From Agaribacterium sp. ZY112 (GTDB taxonomy: Bacteria > Pseudomonadota > Gammaproteobacteria > Pseudomonadales > Cellvibrionaceae), in assembly GCF_041346925.1 (NCBI RefSeq), contig NZ_CP166840.1:3843001-3907000 (forward strand): 64,000 nucleotides of DNA, given 5' to 3'. Positions 27,650 through 36,393 of the stretch are shown here, piece by piece. A program made the position numbers and the translations under genes. How positions within the stretch are numbered: the first letter of the stretch is position 1; each line of letters begins with the position of its first letter. The notes under the pieces were generated by a model. It had not been told where the DNA came from. It ran no database searches and worked only from the letters and a program-made list of their open reading frames with translations.

Positions 27650-28938
27650 TGCAAGAACTCAGCATATTATTTGGCTGCGCTTTTTTGCTGTTAATGCTTT
27701 TAAATACGCCTATAGCTGTAGCCTTAGCCTTAGCAACCTTACTTTCATTAATCGCCACAGGCTCCGATGCAAGCTATGTACTGGCCTCTAAATTTGCCAA
27801 CGGTTTAGATAGCTTTGCCCTGTTAGCTATTCCCTTTTTTATTCTTGCCGGTTATCTCATGGGGCAAGGAGGAATGGCTCATCGACTTATGGATTTTGCC
27901 GCAAGCTTAGTCGGGCGTTTTCCTGGCGGCCTAGCTTACGCCAATGCGCTCACCTGCATGATGTTTGGCTCTGTCTCCGGCTCCGCTACCGCAGCCGTAT
28001 CTTCGGTTGGTAGCTTTATGATTCCGCAAATGAACCAACGCGGTTATCCCCGTGATTTTAATATTGCTTTAACCGCCACTGCCGCAACCACCGGCGTCAT
28101 TATTCCACCGAGTAATGTGATGATTGTGTTTGCCGTCGCAGCAGGCGGTGTCTCTATTGCTGATTTATTTTTAGCAGGTATTTTCCCAGGTATCTTAATT
28201 GGTCTTAGCTTGTGCTTAGTCTGCTTTCTTGCTTCTTTAAAACTTAAATTCCCAGCTGAAGCTCCAGCACCACTTCAACAAGTAGGCCTTGCTTTTAAGC
28301 GTGCGTTCTTAAGCTTATTGCTTGTGGTCATTATTCTAGGGGGCATTTTATCCGGTATTTATACGGCAACAGAAGCCGCAGCCGTTGCCGTGCTATACGC
28401 TTTAGTTGTCAGTGTATTTATTTATAAAAGTGTCAGGCTTACGCAACTGCCTTCTATCTTTTTAAAAACAGGTGCCACCACCGCCGTGGTAATGCTTCTT
28501 ATCGGTGCCAGCAGTGGCATGGCTTGGATGCTCTCTTCAGCCAATATTCCTCAGCAACTTAGCGAAAGTATCTTGGCCTTAAGTGAAAACAAATACTTAG
28601 TCTTACTGGCCATTAATCTACTGCTTTTATTAGTGGGTATCTTTATGGATATCACCCCAGCGATTCTGATTTTTACCCCGATCTTACTGCCTGTTATGCG
28701 CCAATTTGGCATTAGCGACATTCATTTTGGCATTATTATGATCAGTAATTTGTGCATCGGTTTGTGTACACCACCGGTAGGTACCTGCCTATTTGTCGGC
28801 TGCGGTGTAGGCAAAAGCCGTATCGCCAAGGTGGCGCCTTATATGCTGCCCTTCTTTTTATCGATGATCATCGCTATCTTAGTTTTAACCTTTGTTCCGG
28901 CTGTGAGTGAATGGCTGCCAAGAGCTTACAACGAGTGA
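27646..28938 (+). CDS. dctM: TRAP transporter large permease (DctM family)
   Basis: 430-residue sodium-coupled permease with about twelve membrane segments. DctM hallmarks are LLAIPFFILAGYLMGQGGMAHR, MFGSVSGSATAAVSSVGSFM, TAATTGVIIPPSNVMIVF, TATEAAAVAVLYAL and FMDITPAILIFTPILLPV. It completes a full P-Q-M TRAP system behind kduI, the probable importer of the uronate released by GH105. A gene-free stretch of about 220 bases with a small hairpin follows. Confidence 0.95.
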   Translation: MMQELSILFGCAFLLLMLLNTPIAVALALATLLSLIATGSDASYVLASKFANGLDSFALLAIPFFILAGYLMGQGGMAHRLMDFAASLVGRFPGGLAYANALTCMMFGSVSGSATAAVSSVGSFMIPQMNQRGYPRDFNIALTATAATTGVIIPPSNVMIVFAVAAGGVSIADLFLAGIFPGILIGLSLCLVCFLASLKLKFPAEAPAPLQQVGLAFKRAFLSLLLVVIILGGILSGIYTATEAAAVAVLYALVVSVFIYKSVRLTQLPSIFLKTGATTAVVMLLIGASSGMAWMLSSANIPQQLSESILALSENKYLVLLAINLLLLLVGIFMDITPAILIFTPILLPVMRQFGISDIHFGIIMISNLCIGLCTPPVGTCLFVGCGVGKSRIAKVAPYMLPFFLSMIIAILVLTFVPAVSEWLPRAYNE

Positions 28939-29052
28939 CAATTATGATCATAACTAAATGCAACTCTTCTCCAGCAAAAAATAACGTATGCGCTCCATGC
29001 TATTTAGCGAACAAACTCAGTGAACCAGGTCACACAAACCTCTAAGTATGTT

Positions 29053-29070
29053 GAGCTTAGACCTAAGCTC
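29053..29070 (+). repeat. Hairpin downstream of TRAP operon
   Basis: GAGCTTA (29053-29059) pairs with TAAGCTC (29064-29070) across a 4-base loop. There is no T run, so only a weak candidate for ending the TRAP transcript. Confidence 0.3.
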
Positions 29071-29165
29071 ACGTAACGTGCTTGTGTTAGCAAGGTGTTG
29101 AGGTAAACTTCAATTTCAACAAGCAACAAGCAACAATCCTGTAAAAAACGTTTCCTGGAGTAAGT

Positions 29166-29756
29166 ATGAAAAAGCTCGCTAGTGCTCTCGCTCTCGCAGC
29201 CTCAAGCTTTGTTTTTGCCTATAGTAGTTTTGCAGAAGAAGTTCCCGTTCAGTTTTCTACGATCGATGACTTTAATGCACCAAATAGCCAAGATGTTAAG
29301 GGCGTTCGCTTTCCAGCACTCTACGGTAAAACCAGTAATGTCACAGGTGTGGACTTGCATTTACTCGCTATCAGCGAAGTGGATAACTTTAAAGGCGTAC
29401 AATTCCCTCTATTTAGCGTAATCGGTGTGCCTGCCGGAGCTAATCACGTCAATGAAAGTATGACGGGTGCAGCCTTTGGTTTGTGGAACTGGAATAAAGG
29501 CCAGGCAACAGGGGCGAATATTGCTACTGTCAATATTACCAATAACGTTAAAGGGGCAAATATTGGTGTGGTTAACTATAGTATCGGCCACACAAGCTTT
29601 GACTGGTCAGTAGCTAATATATCTAAATCTTCAGGTGCCCAGTTAGGTATCTTTAATATGACTGACGAAATTAAAGGTGTACAAATCGGCCTATTAAACT
29701 GCGCTAAAAATGGTTTTCTACCTTGTTTCCCATTTGTAAACTTTGCAGTTAAATAA
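29166..29756 (+). CDS. Exported protein with VKGVQIGLLN-type repeats
   Basis: 196 residues with a clear signal peptide (cleavage after FAEE region). The mature part contains recurring short beta units of the form Val-x-Gly-Ala/Val-x-Ile/Phe-Gly-x-x-Asn: MTGAAFGLWN, ATGANIATVN, VKGANIGVVN, SGAQLGIFN, IKGVQIGLLN. This suggests a small solenoid or beta-helix-like exported protein, and similar proteins occur in marine gammaproteobacteria without known function. GGAG precedes the ATG. It follows the TRAP operon by 227 bases and has its own terminator, so a link to ulvan use is only positional. Confidence 0.82.
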   Translation: MKKLASALALAASSFVFAYSSFAEEVPVQFSTIDDFNAPNSQDVKGVRFPALYGKTSNVTGVDLHLLAISEVDNFKGVQFPLFSVIGVPAGANHVNESMTGAAFGLWNWNKGQATGANIATVNITNNVKGANIGVVNYSIGHTSFDWSVANISKSSGAQLGIFNMTDEIKGVQIGLLNCAKNGFLPCFPFVNFAVK

Positions 29757-29778
29757 CAGCAAAGTTTATGAGTGTCAT

Positions 29779-29803
29779 AAAAAGGTGCCAAGAGCACCTT
29801 TTT
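29779..29803. terminator. Bidirectional terminator between convergent genes
   Basis: AAAAAGGTGC (29779-29788) pairs with GCACCTTTTT (29794-29803) around a 5-base loop, giving A and T runs for both strands. It serves the exported repeat protein (plus) and the Omp85-like gene (minus). Confidence 0.8.
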
Positions 29804-29841
29804 ATCTGAATCAAAGCACTTATGTTAAATTAGCTTGAATA

Positions 29842-30978
29842 TCAGAACGCCTCACCAGCACGGATATATACCGCTTGATCATCCGTACTCACCGCAATAT
29901 CGATACCTAAATTAATTTTCTTAGCTTTCGTTGCCTGCCAGCGAATACCAACACCTGCACTGCTGATATGAGTGCCATCGCTCAACTCATCAACATTGTC
30001 AGCAACAGCACCAGTTTCAGCAAAAGCAACAGCGCCCCAGCGATCATGAAATTTATAACGCCATTCAGCATGCATAGATGCCGTCACGTTATCCCGATAG
30101 CGAGCCACATCAAAACCGCGCATACTTAAAGTAGGCTCGATAAAAAAAGGAATTTCACCATCCGCAGCTTTAATTTGTGCTTTAAGCGCCAACACGTTTT
30201 TAGGGATCAAGGTAAAATATTTACGGTAGTCCGACTTAAGCATTCGAAAATTAAAATCACTGCCTAAGCCTTCGTCATTAATGCTGTATTTAGCATTAAA
30301 AATCTGACCATTAGAGGGATAATAATTATCATCACGGCTATCAAAACTTAGTACAGGCCCCAAACCAGAAGTGCGAACATCGGCATCAATCACAGGCAGG
30401 CGATCAATTATCTGCCCCAAATCAAACGACACCGTTGATTGGCTACCTGCATACTCAAAACCCCCGTACCAACTTTCAGTATAAGGAAGGCGTGTTAATA
30501 ACTTGGTGTACAAGCCATTAACTTGAATACCATAACCTAGCGGGTGCTTTTCTAACAATGGTATGTCGCCAGGTCCATAGTAATTTAAATTAAGCTTGCC
30601 AGTACCAGCTAAAAAAGAAAAACGAAAACGATCCGACTTCCAGTAGTCGTCGTGAAATACGCCAAGAAAATAACTTTTACTATCTGCATACATGCCACCA
30701 ATACCGGATGTCGCATTGGGTGTTCCAGGCTCTTTCTGCTCATGTAGATACAAAACCGCAGCCTGTAAACCTGCACCTAAAGTAGGGTTAGCAAAAGGGA
30801 TAGGCACAGCCATCCAAGCGCCATCACTGCCTTTGTCTCTGGCCATTTTTTTGGTTGTTTTATTACGGTCATTGGTTGCTAAATCGTAATCACCCGAATT
30901 GGCCCATAGACTGCTGGAACACAGCGCTAAAGTAAGCCCTGTCGACAAGGCAACTGAGATCTGAGATTTAACGGACAT
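29842..30978 (-). CDS. BamA/TamA (Omp85)-like outer-membrane barrel without POTRA domains
   Basis: 378 residues from ATG 30978, chosen because AGGTC precedes it and the signal (MSVKSQISVALSTGLTLALC...WANS) then looks normal; an in-frame ATG at 31011 is possible. The mature protein is almost all barrel, with the bacterial surface antigen signature MRGFDVARYRD (RGF motif on the L6 loop) and GPVLSFDSRDDNYYPSNG. No POTRA repeats precede it, unlike BamA or TamA. Similar short Omp85 proteins are common and uncharacterised. The C-terminus is aromatic (GEAF), as expected for BAM recognition. Confidence 0.85.
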   Translation of the reverse strand: MSVKSQISVALSTGLTLALCSSSLWANSGDYDLATNDRNKTTKKMARDKGSDGAWMAVPIPFANPTLGAGLQAAVLYLHEQKEPGTPNATSGIGGMYADSKSYFLGVFHDDYWKSDRFRFSFLAGTGKLNLNYYGPGDIPLLEKHPLGYGIQVNGLYTKLLTRLPYTESWYGGFEYAGSQSTVSFDLGQIIDRLPVIDADVRTSGLGPVLSFDSRDDNYYPSNGQIFNAKYSINDEGLGSDFNFRMLKSDYRKYFTLIPKNVLALKAQIKAADGEIPFFIEPTLSMRGFDVARYRDNVTASMHAEWRYKFHDRWGAVAFAETGAVADNVDELSDGTHISSAGVGIRWQATKAKKINLGIDIAVSTDDQAVYIRAGEAF

Positions 30979-31274
30979 AAAACGACCTGAATAATTAAGC
31001 ATACGGCACAACAGCTAAAGCGGCGTTAAGAATAGCACAGGGCTCTTATCTGGGTCTGTGTAAATAAGCTAAACAAGACTCAAGCGCTTACTAGCGATGC
31101 CCCGCCACCACTGGCATTTAACTTAAGTAGCCTAAGGCTTAACCTAAACCGCCAATGTCATATGCCGCCAAGGCTGTCGCGAAACCTAATAACAGCATGG
31201 CACTCTAAAAACTCGACACAAGCCTACTTATAGCAAGGCCATAAATAGTAAACCCAAAATAGACGGAGTTAGCG

Positions 31275-31433
31275 ATGCGAGTTGGACGACTAAATAGACA
31301 AGCCAAGAAAAACTTTATTAAACGCCAAGCCAATAAACACAACCGGCTAACAAATAAAGAGGCTGCCAATGATCGCTGCTTTGATCAGGTACTGGCGAAT
31401 GAAATAGAAAAGTTGAACGCTAAGGTCAGCTGA
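31275..31433 (+). CDS. Small basic protein (52 aa)
   Basis: Not recognised. A short frame with a good ribosome site (CGGAG 6 bases upstream of ATG) encodes a 52-residue lysine/arginine/asparagine-rich, helical protein beginning MRVGRLNRQAKKNFIKR. It has no signal peptide. The coding quality of the start region supports a real gene, but length alone cannot prove it. It occupies the otherwise empty 31.0-31.5 kb gap. Confidence 0.5.
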   Translation: MRVGRLNRQAKKNFIKRQANKHNRLTNKEAANDRCFDQVLANEIEKLNAKVS

Positions 31434-31464
31434 CATATCAAACCGACTTAGCTCAGACAATAAA

Positions 31465-31490
31465 AAAGCCCACCTATAACGGTGGGCTTT
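31465..31490 (-). terminator. Terminator of the mscS gene
   Basis: AAAGCCCACC (31465-31474) pairs with GGTGGGCTTT (31481-31490). On the minus strand the stem is followed by a T6 run, and it lies 21 bases beyond the mscS stop. It may also stop the small plus-strand gene. Confidence 0.8.
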
Positions 31491-31510
31491 GGCATTAAAA
31501 ACTAAACTAA

Positions 31511-32344
31511 CTACGATGCGTCTTGATAAAGGTGTACATCGCGCTGAGGGAATGGGATGGTGCAATTTGCGGCTTCTACTGCAGCCTTAAGTGCAGGGCG
31601 CATATCAAATAACACAGCCCAGTAATCGTCTGTTTTAACAAAGGCACGCACAAGGAAATCTACCGAGCTGGTGCCAAGGTCTACAACAGCTACCACATTG
31701 GGCTCATCCTGTAAGATACGGCTATCGTTAGCAAGTACCGCTTCCATTGCTGCTTTGCCCTCTGCAATATTGTCGGAGTAGCTAATGCCAATGCTGATTT
31801 CTACTGCACGAGTGGCGCTGGCTGAATAGTTTACGATATTGCCATTGGCCAAAGGGCCGTTTGGTACGATCAAGGTGCGACGGTCGAAGGTTAACAAGGT
31901 TGTCACAAAGATACCTATATCGGTAACGCTGCCTTCGAGCCCTTGTACTTGTACATAGTCACCGACTTTAAATGGGCGAAAAATCAAGATCATCACACCA
32001 CCGGCAAAGTTGCTGAGGCTTCCTTGTAAAGCCAAACCAACCGCTAAACCTGCCGCACCTAAAATAGCAACAAACGAGGTGGTTTCAATGCCCACCATAG
32101 AAGCAACACTGATGATCAACAAGACCTTGAGTACGACTTCAAAAATATTAGCTAAAAACTTAGCTAAGGTTTCATCAGGTAAACCTTTAACTGAACTGCG
32201 GCGTACCAGCTTACTTAAACGGCCAATCACCCATAAGCCAACAACCAGAACAACAATGGCCATTAGCAGCTTGCCGCCGTATTCGGCTCCAAGTACAGCA
32301 AGCTTGCTGTATAAATCTTGCATTTGAACTTCAATATCTTGCAT
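31511..32344 (-). CDS. mscS: Small-conductance mechanosensitive channel (MscS)
   Basis: 277 residues, close to E. coli MscS (286). Three membrane helices: about 24-45, 68-90, then the pore-lining TM3 VAILGAAGLAVGLALQGSLSNFAGG. The beta domain follows (PFKVGDYVQVQGLEGSVTDIGIFVTTLLT, DRRTLIVPNGPLANGNIVNYS), then the C-terminal alpha/beta domain ending FPQRDVHLYQDAS. It releases solutes on hypo-osmotic shock. AAGGAA precedes the ATG. It stands alone. Confidence 0.95.
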   Translation of the reverse strand: MQDIEVQMQDLYSKLAVLGAEYGGKLLMAIVVLVVGLWVIGRLSKLVRRSSVKGLPDETLAKFLANIFEVVLKVLLIISVASMVGIETTSFVAILGAAGLAVGLALQGSLSNFAGGVMILIFRPFKVGDYVQVQGLEGSVTDIGIFVTTLLTFDRRTLIVPNGPLANGNIVNYSASATRAVEISIGISYSDNIAEGKAAMEAVLANDSRILQDEPNVVAVVDLGTSSVDFLVRAFVKTDDYWAVLFDMRPALKAAVEAANCTIPFPQRDVHLYQDAS

Positions 32345-32401
32345 AGCAGTTTCCTTATTGCATAAAGTTAATGGTCTTCGACCATTGTGCGCAAAGCGCG
32401 A

Positions 32402-33520
32402 TTAGTTAAATTCGTAACCGATACTAAACATCAAACGATAATCATCATTTTCAGGTACTTCGCCGGCCTCGTTGGCTTTAGGGTATTGGGTATAATCCCA
32501 AACATATGAGACCTCCAAATCAATAGCGTCGTTAAGTTCATACTCTAAAGTAGTTACCATATGATGGGTATAACCGCCTGAAGCATCATCATTGACTTGA
32601 ATATGGTAGAGGTAATCAAAATCTAATTCACTAGTCAGCTCAGTACTAAAATCCGTAGTCAGTATTAAACCGAGGCTCGATTCTTTCTTATTTTCCCCCT
32701 CTTCCACTTCACTGTATTCAGTGAACTGCAAACCAGGACCACCAACAATATCAAGCTCAGTCTCACCGTTGTTAATCGCCGTCCAACCGATACCGGCGCC
32801 CAGAGTGCCCCGAGCATCCAAGTTCTGAAATGGATCGCTTAAGACATCCATAAAGAAAGGCCGATAGAACATACTGTCTGTCGCAAAAATATCGAAACTA
32901 GAATTCACACGCTGATTATTAGCCGTCTCGACACCATCCACGCTGCTATAAGTACCTAGATAGTCAAACGAGAGGCGAGATAAGGTTGTGCGTCGCTGAG
33001 CATTAAACTTACCGTTGTATTCAGTATTCGGTGAGTTACCCGCCCGTATATTGGCACCTAACGATAAACGTACCTTCCAATAGTTCCTCTTTTCAGGCTG
33101 AGCTGACACCATCGCGATAATGTCATCGCGCGTGAAGCTTCGGGTTTGGCCATTACTAGTGACCTCTAACTTACCGCCATCGAGCACGATGAGGCCAACC
33201 ACCTTTTCTTTTTGTGATGTCACACGAATCGCTTGTGGCCGCCCGCTTTGCATATAAGCAATATCTTCAAGTTCGATAGTTAACAAACCGAGTTCGTCAC
33301 TATCAAACTCCATTTCATCACTATAGAGAACCTTAAAGTCGCCTTTCAACCATTCGCCACTGGTTAATTGCAGCCAATCCCAAAGCCGTGCCGGCGGCGC
33401 CACATGTTGGTCTTTAGCTACTGCATCACTAACAAAATTGGGGACTTGCTGCTGAGCCCAAACGGGGGAAGAAAAACAAAGGGAAATCAGCAATACACTG
33501 AAAAGATTACGTACAAACAT
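32402..33520 (-). CDS. DUF481 outer-membrane protein (YdiY-like)
   Basis: 372 residues with signal peptide ...SPVWAQQQ. A small beta region (about 40-130; WLQLTSGEWLKGDFKVLYSD, then LLTIELEDIAYMQSG) precedes a DUF481 barrel of about 230 residues (NYWKVRLSLGANIRAGNS..., alternating aromatic strands, final FSIGYEFN with terminal Asn). Such proteins are called salt-induced outer-membrane proteins, but the mechanism is unknown. The gene next to it, mscS, fits an osmotic theme without proving it. Confidence 0.86.
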   Translation of the reverse strand: MFVRNLFSVLLISLCFSSPVWAQQQVPNFVSDAVAKDQHVAPPARLWDWLQLTSGEWLKGDFKVLYSDEMEFDSDELGLLTIELEDIAYMQSGRPQAIRVTSQKEKVVGLIVLDGGKLEVTSNGQTRSFTRDDIIAMVSAQPEKRNYWKVRLSLGANIRAGNSPNTEYNGKFNAQRRTTLSRLSFDYLGTYSSVDGVETANNQRVNSSFDIFATDSMFYRPFFMDVLSDPFQNLDARGTLGAGIGWTAINNGETELDIVGGPGLQFTEYSEVEEGENKKESSLGLILTTDFSTELTSELDFDYLYHIQVNDDASGGYTHHMVTTLEYELNDAIDLEVSYVWDYTQYPKANEAGEVPENDDYRLMFSIGYEFN

Positions 33521-33680
33521 CCTGTCTACTGTTCTGTTAACTGTGTAATTAAAAGGGGGGAAGATTCATAGTCTAAGTAATATACCAAGCTCGCACGGAC
33601 TTTAATATGTCAGTTAGCTAATAAATGCATACACTTAAGGGAAACTGAAGCCTCACTCAAGCAAAAACAAGAAGCCGATA

Positions 33681-35483
33681 ATGACATCGATTATAAATGA
33701 CCCTATGGCACTATTGGTATTGGTTGGTTTGGTGTCTGTCGCCTGCCAACTACTCGCCCATAGAATTAAACTGCCTGCAATACTGCCCTTATTACTGGCG
33801 GGGCTTGCCCTAGGCCCAATAAGCGGAGTGCTTGCACCTGATGAGTTATTTGGGAACTTACTCTTCCCCTTAATATCTCTAAGTGTGGCGATTATATTAT
33901 TTGAAGGCGCGCTGACCCTCAAGTTTGAAGATATTGCCGGTCATGGCTCAATGGTACGCAACTTATGCAGCATTGGTGTACTAATAACTTGGGCCGTGGC
34001 CACGCCCAGTGCCCATTACGCCCTCGGCCTAGATTGGCCAATAGCTTTTCTTTTTGGTGCCATCATTACGGTGACCGGCCCCACGGTGATTATGCCGATG
34101 CTGCGCACGGTTCGCCCCAGCGCCAAGCTTGCTAATATCTTGCGTTGGGAAGGTATTGTTATTGACCCTATTGGCGCCTTATTAGCGGTACTGGTTTACG
34201 AATACATCATTGCCAGCCAGCATGCCCTTTCTCACACCCTCATCACTTTTGGTTCCGTGCTCGCTGTGGGTATAGGTTTAGGCGCCGCAGCAGGTTTTGG
34301 CCTAGGGCTTTTATTGCGACATAACTGGATACCCCACTATCTAAGAAACACCGCAGTGCTGACCTTAATGCTTGGCATCTTTGCGTGGTCCGATAGCTTG
34401 GCTCACGAATCAGGGCTTTTAAGTGTCACCATTATGGGTATCTGGTTAGCCAATATGCGTAATGTCGATGTAGAAGATATTCTCGAATTCAAAGAGACCT
34501 TAAGCGTTTTGCTCATTTCCGCACTGTTTATTTTGCTGGCCGCACGCTTAGATATTCAAGCCATTACGCAACTCGGATGGGGCACGGTTTATGTGCTTCT
34601 GGCCATTATTTTTGTTGCACGGCCACTTTCTGTTATCTGCTCTAGCATAGGCACCGGTTTAGCGTGGAGGGAACTGGCTTTATTAAGCTGGATAGCGCCA
34701 AGAGGTATTGTTGCAGCGGCGGTTTCTGCTCTTTTTGCCCTTAAGCTTGAAAACCACGGCTTTACCAATTCGGGGCTGTTAGTGCCGATGGTCTTTTTAG
34801 TGATTATTAGCACGGTTGTGCTGCAAAGTTTAACTTCTGCCCCACTTGCAAAACTATTAAAGCAACGCGCCCCTGCTCCACGAGGTATTTTAATTTTTGG
34901 TGCATCCAAGTTCGCCCGCATGCTTGCCCAAGAGTTAATCAATAACAAGCAACAGGTACTGATTGCCGATACCAACTGGGAAGCTATACGAGAAACACGT
35001 ATGGCTAATATCCCCTGCTATTACGGTAACCCTATTTCTGAACATGCCACGCGCACTTTAGATCTTTCAAGCATAGGCCGTGTTTTAGTGCTTTCTCCCT
35101 ACCGCCAACTGAACCCGCTTGTCAGTTATCACTTTGAAGACCTACTCGGTAAAGGCGCCGTGCTTGGCTTAAGCAATAATGAAAAAGAAGCGCGTAAAAG
35201 CCATCAAGTGTCGGAGTCTTACGCGCAGAAATTAGGCTTGTTTTCGGAGCACGCCAGCTATGCAAAATTGGCAAGCGCTGTTGCCAAAGGCGCATCGATT
35301 AAAAGTACTAAACTTTCAGAGAATTTTGGCCAAGAGCAATATCAAGAAAAATACGGCTCTCGCGCTATGCCTCTGTGCGCCATAGACACCGATTCGCGAG
35401 TGCACTTTTCAACCGTTAGCAAGGGCGTTAAAAGCAAAGCCGATTGGCAAATGATTAGTTTAATCAATGGTGAAGAGAGCTGA
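33681..35483 (+). CDS. CPA1-family Na+/H+ antiporter with C-terminal nucleotide-binding domain
   Basis: 600 residues. About twelve membrane segments occupy the first 395 residues, with family motifs LPLLLAGLALGPI, LFEGALTLKFEDI and the ion-site region TGPTVIMPMLR...GIVIDPIGALLAVL (Asp). A TrkA-N/RCK-like Rossmann domain follows (RGILIFGASKFARMLAQEL, ADTNWEAI), which suggests gating by NAD(H) or another nucleotide. NhaP-like K+ or Na+/H+ exchange is the expected role. The ribosome site at 33681 is weak. The gene neighbourhood (mscS, DUF481) is consistent with ion and osmotic homeostasis. Confidence 0.9.
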   Translation: MTSIINDPMALLVLVGLVSVACQLLAHRIKLPAILPLLLAGLALGPISGVLAPDELFGNLLFPLISLSVAIILFEGALTLKFEDIAGHGSMVRNLCSIGVLITWAVATPSAHYALGLDWPIAFLFGAIITVTGPTVIMPMLRTVRPSAKLANILRWEGIVIDPIGALLAVLVYEYIIASQHALSHTLITFGSVLAVGIGLGAAAGFGLGLLLRHNWIPHYLRNTAVLTLMLGIFAWSDSLAHESGLLSVTIMGIWLANMRNVDVEDILEFKETLSVLLISALFILLAARLDIQAITQLGWGTVYVLLAIIFVARPLSVICSSIGTGLAWRELALLSWIAPRGIVAAAVSALFALKLENHGFTNSGLLVPMVFLVIISTVVLQSLTSAPLAKLLKQRAPAPRGILIFGASKFARMLAQELINNKQQVLIADTNWEAIRETRMANIPCYYGNPISEHATRTLDLSSIGRVLVLSPYRQLNPLVSYHFEDLLGKGAVLGLSNNEKEARKSHQVSESYAQKLGLFSEHASYAKLASAVAKGASIKSTKLSENFGQEQYQEKYGSRAMPLCAIDTDSRVHFSTVSKGVKSKADWQMISLINGEES

Positions 35484-35852
35484 TCGCCCGAACAAGAGAT
35501 CGAATCAAAAGCAGACCAAGCAGCATACGCTTTGAAAAATAAGACGACAGATTAATCACACAAGCCTTACGTTTTTTAAGCTTGGCATCAGTACTTATGT
35601 TAGCAAAAAGGGGCCTCAGCATTTAAGACCTGCAAGCGAGCCAACTCTTCGTTAGTGACCTGCTCAAAGCGGCTAAAACAAGCCGCCTCTGCATTATTAA
35701 CAAACATATCCAGCGCTAATTCTTTTACCTTTATAGATGAGATGAAGGCCGGCAAGCTTGAACATCAACACCGCGACTTTTTGCTCATCACAAAAAAGCC
35801 ATCAACTTACTTTGATTGCGGCCCACCAAGCATAGAGTAAAAGCCCTATACA
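35484..35852. other. Gap with possible small frame on minus strand (35600-35707)
   Basis: 369 bases. On the minus strand, ATG 35707 to TAA 35600 encodes 35 residues (contains MFVNNAEAACFSRFEQV and ends PFC), helical and protein-like, and the frame stays open about 20 codons upstream without a start. No good ribosome site is seen, so it is either a micro-gene or a decayed 3' end. A plus-strand frame at 35655-35840 has poor composition and I treat it as its shadow. Confidence 0.25.
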
Positions 35853-36131
35853 TTAAGCAAGCAAATGAAAGTGACTGTGCATGGCTTCATTGCGCAATGG
35901 GATCAGCGCCTGATATTCATCAGAGCGATACCAGGCTTGGGCACTGCTTTTATCGGGGAACTGAATGAGCACTTTGTTGGTATGCTCGGCGCTGCCAGCA
36001 AGTACCTCTATCGGCGCTTTAAAAACAAATTCACCTTTAAATTTTGCCACCGTAGGTGCTGCAGCGGCGCCATACTCTTTAAGTTTTTCAGGATCAATTG
36101 GGGTCATATCTACAACAATATACGCACTCAT
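35853..36131 (-). CDS. DUF1330 family protein
   Basis: 92 residues starting at ATG 36131 (AGGAA 6 bases upstream; an in-frame GTG one codon earlier is less likely). Ferredoxin-like fold of the DUF1330 family: MSAYIVVDMTPIDPEKLKEY at the N-terminus, FKAPIEVLAGS, VLIQFPDKSSAQAWYRSDEY and PLRNEAMHSHFHLL. Function unknown, possibly a small-molecule-binding dimer. It is divergent from the LysR gene at 36394, so that regulator may control it. Confidence 0.9.
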   Translation of the reverse strand: MSAYIVVDMTPIDPEKLKEYGAAAAPTVAKFKGEFVFKAPIEVLAGSAEHTNKVLIQFPDKSSAQAWYRSDEYQALIPLRNEAMHSHFHLLA

Positions 36132-36393
36132 CACGTCTTCCTTTTTGGTTATGTGGATGTCTATACAAGCTTAAGGTTTTAACTAAAGGTCAAGCTTCAG
36201 GCCTAGCTCACAAGGCCTTTGGCCTCGATCGCAGAGCCAGTCTATTCTCCCATGAAAACCTAAACAATCACCACCTTAAGGAATCACTGTTCACATTTTT
36301 AAACAATAAGACTATGGTAAACGGCATTGCTTACTGCTCTTGCTCAAGCAGACAAGCCACAGTAAAGATCTGAACAAGCACTCAGAGAAGCTT

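Noticed and set aside
35655..35840. Plus-strand frame of 61 codons after the CPA1 gene
   Set aside because: Poor composition, no ribosome site, and the opposite strand gives a better protein-like pattern.
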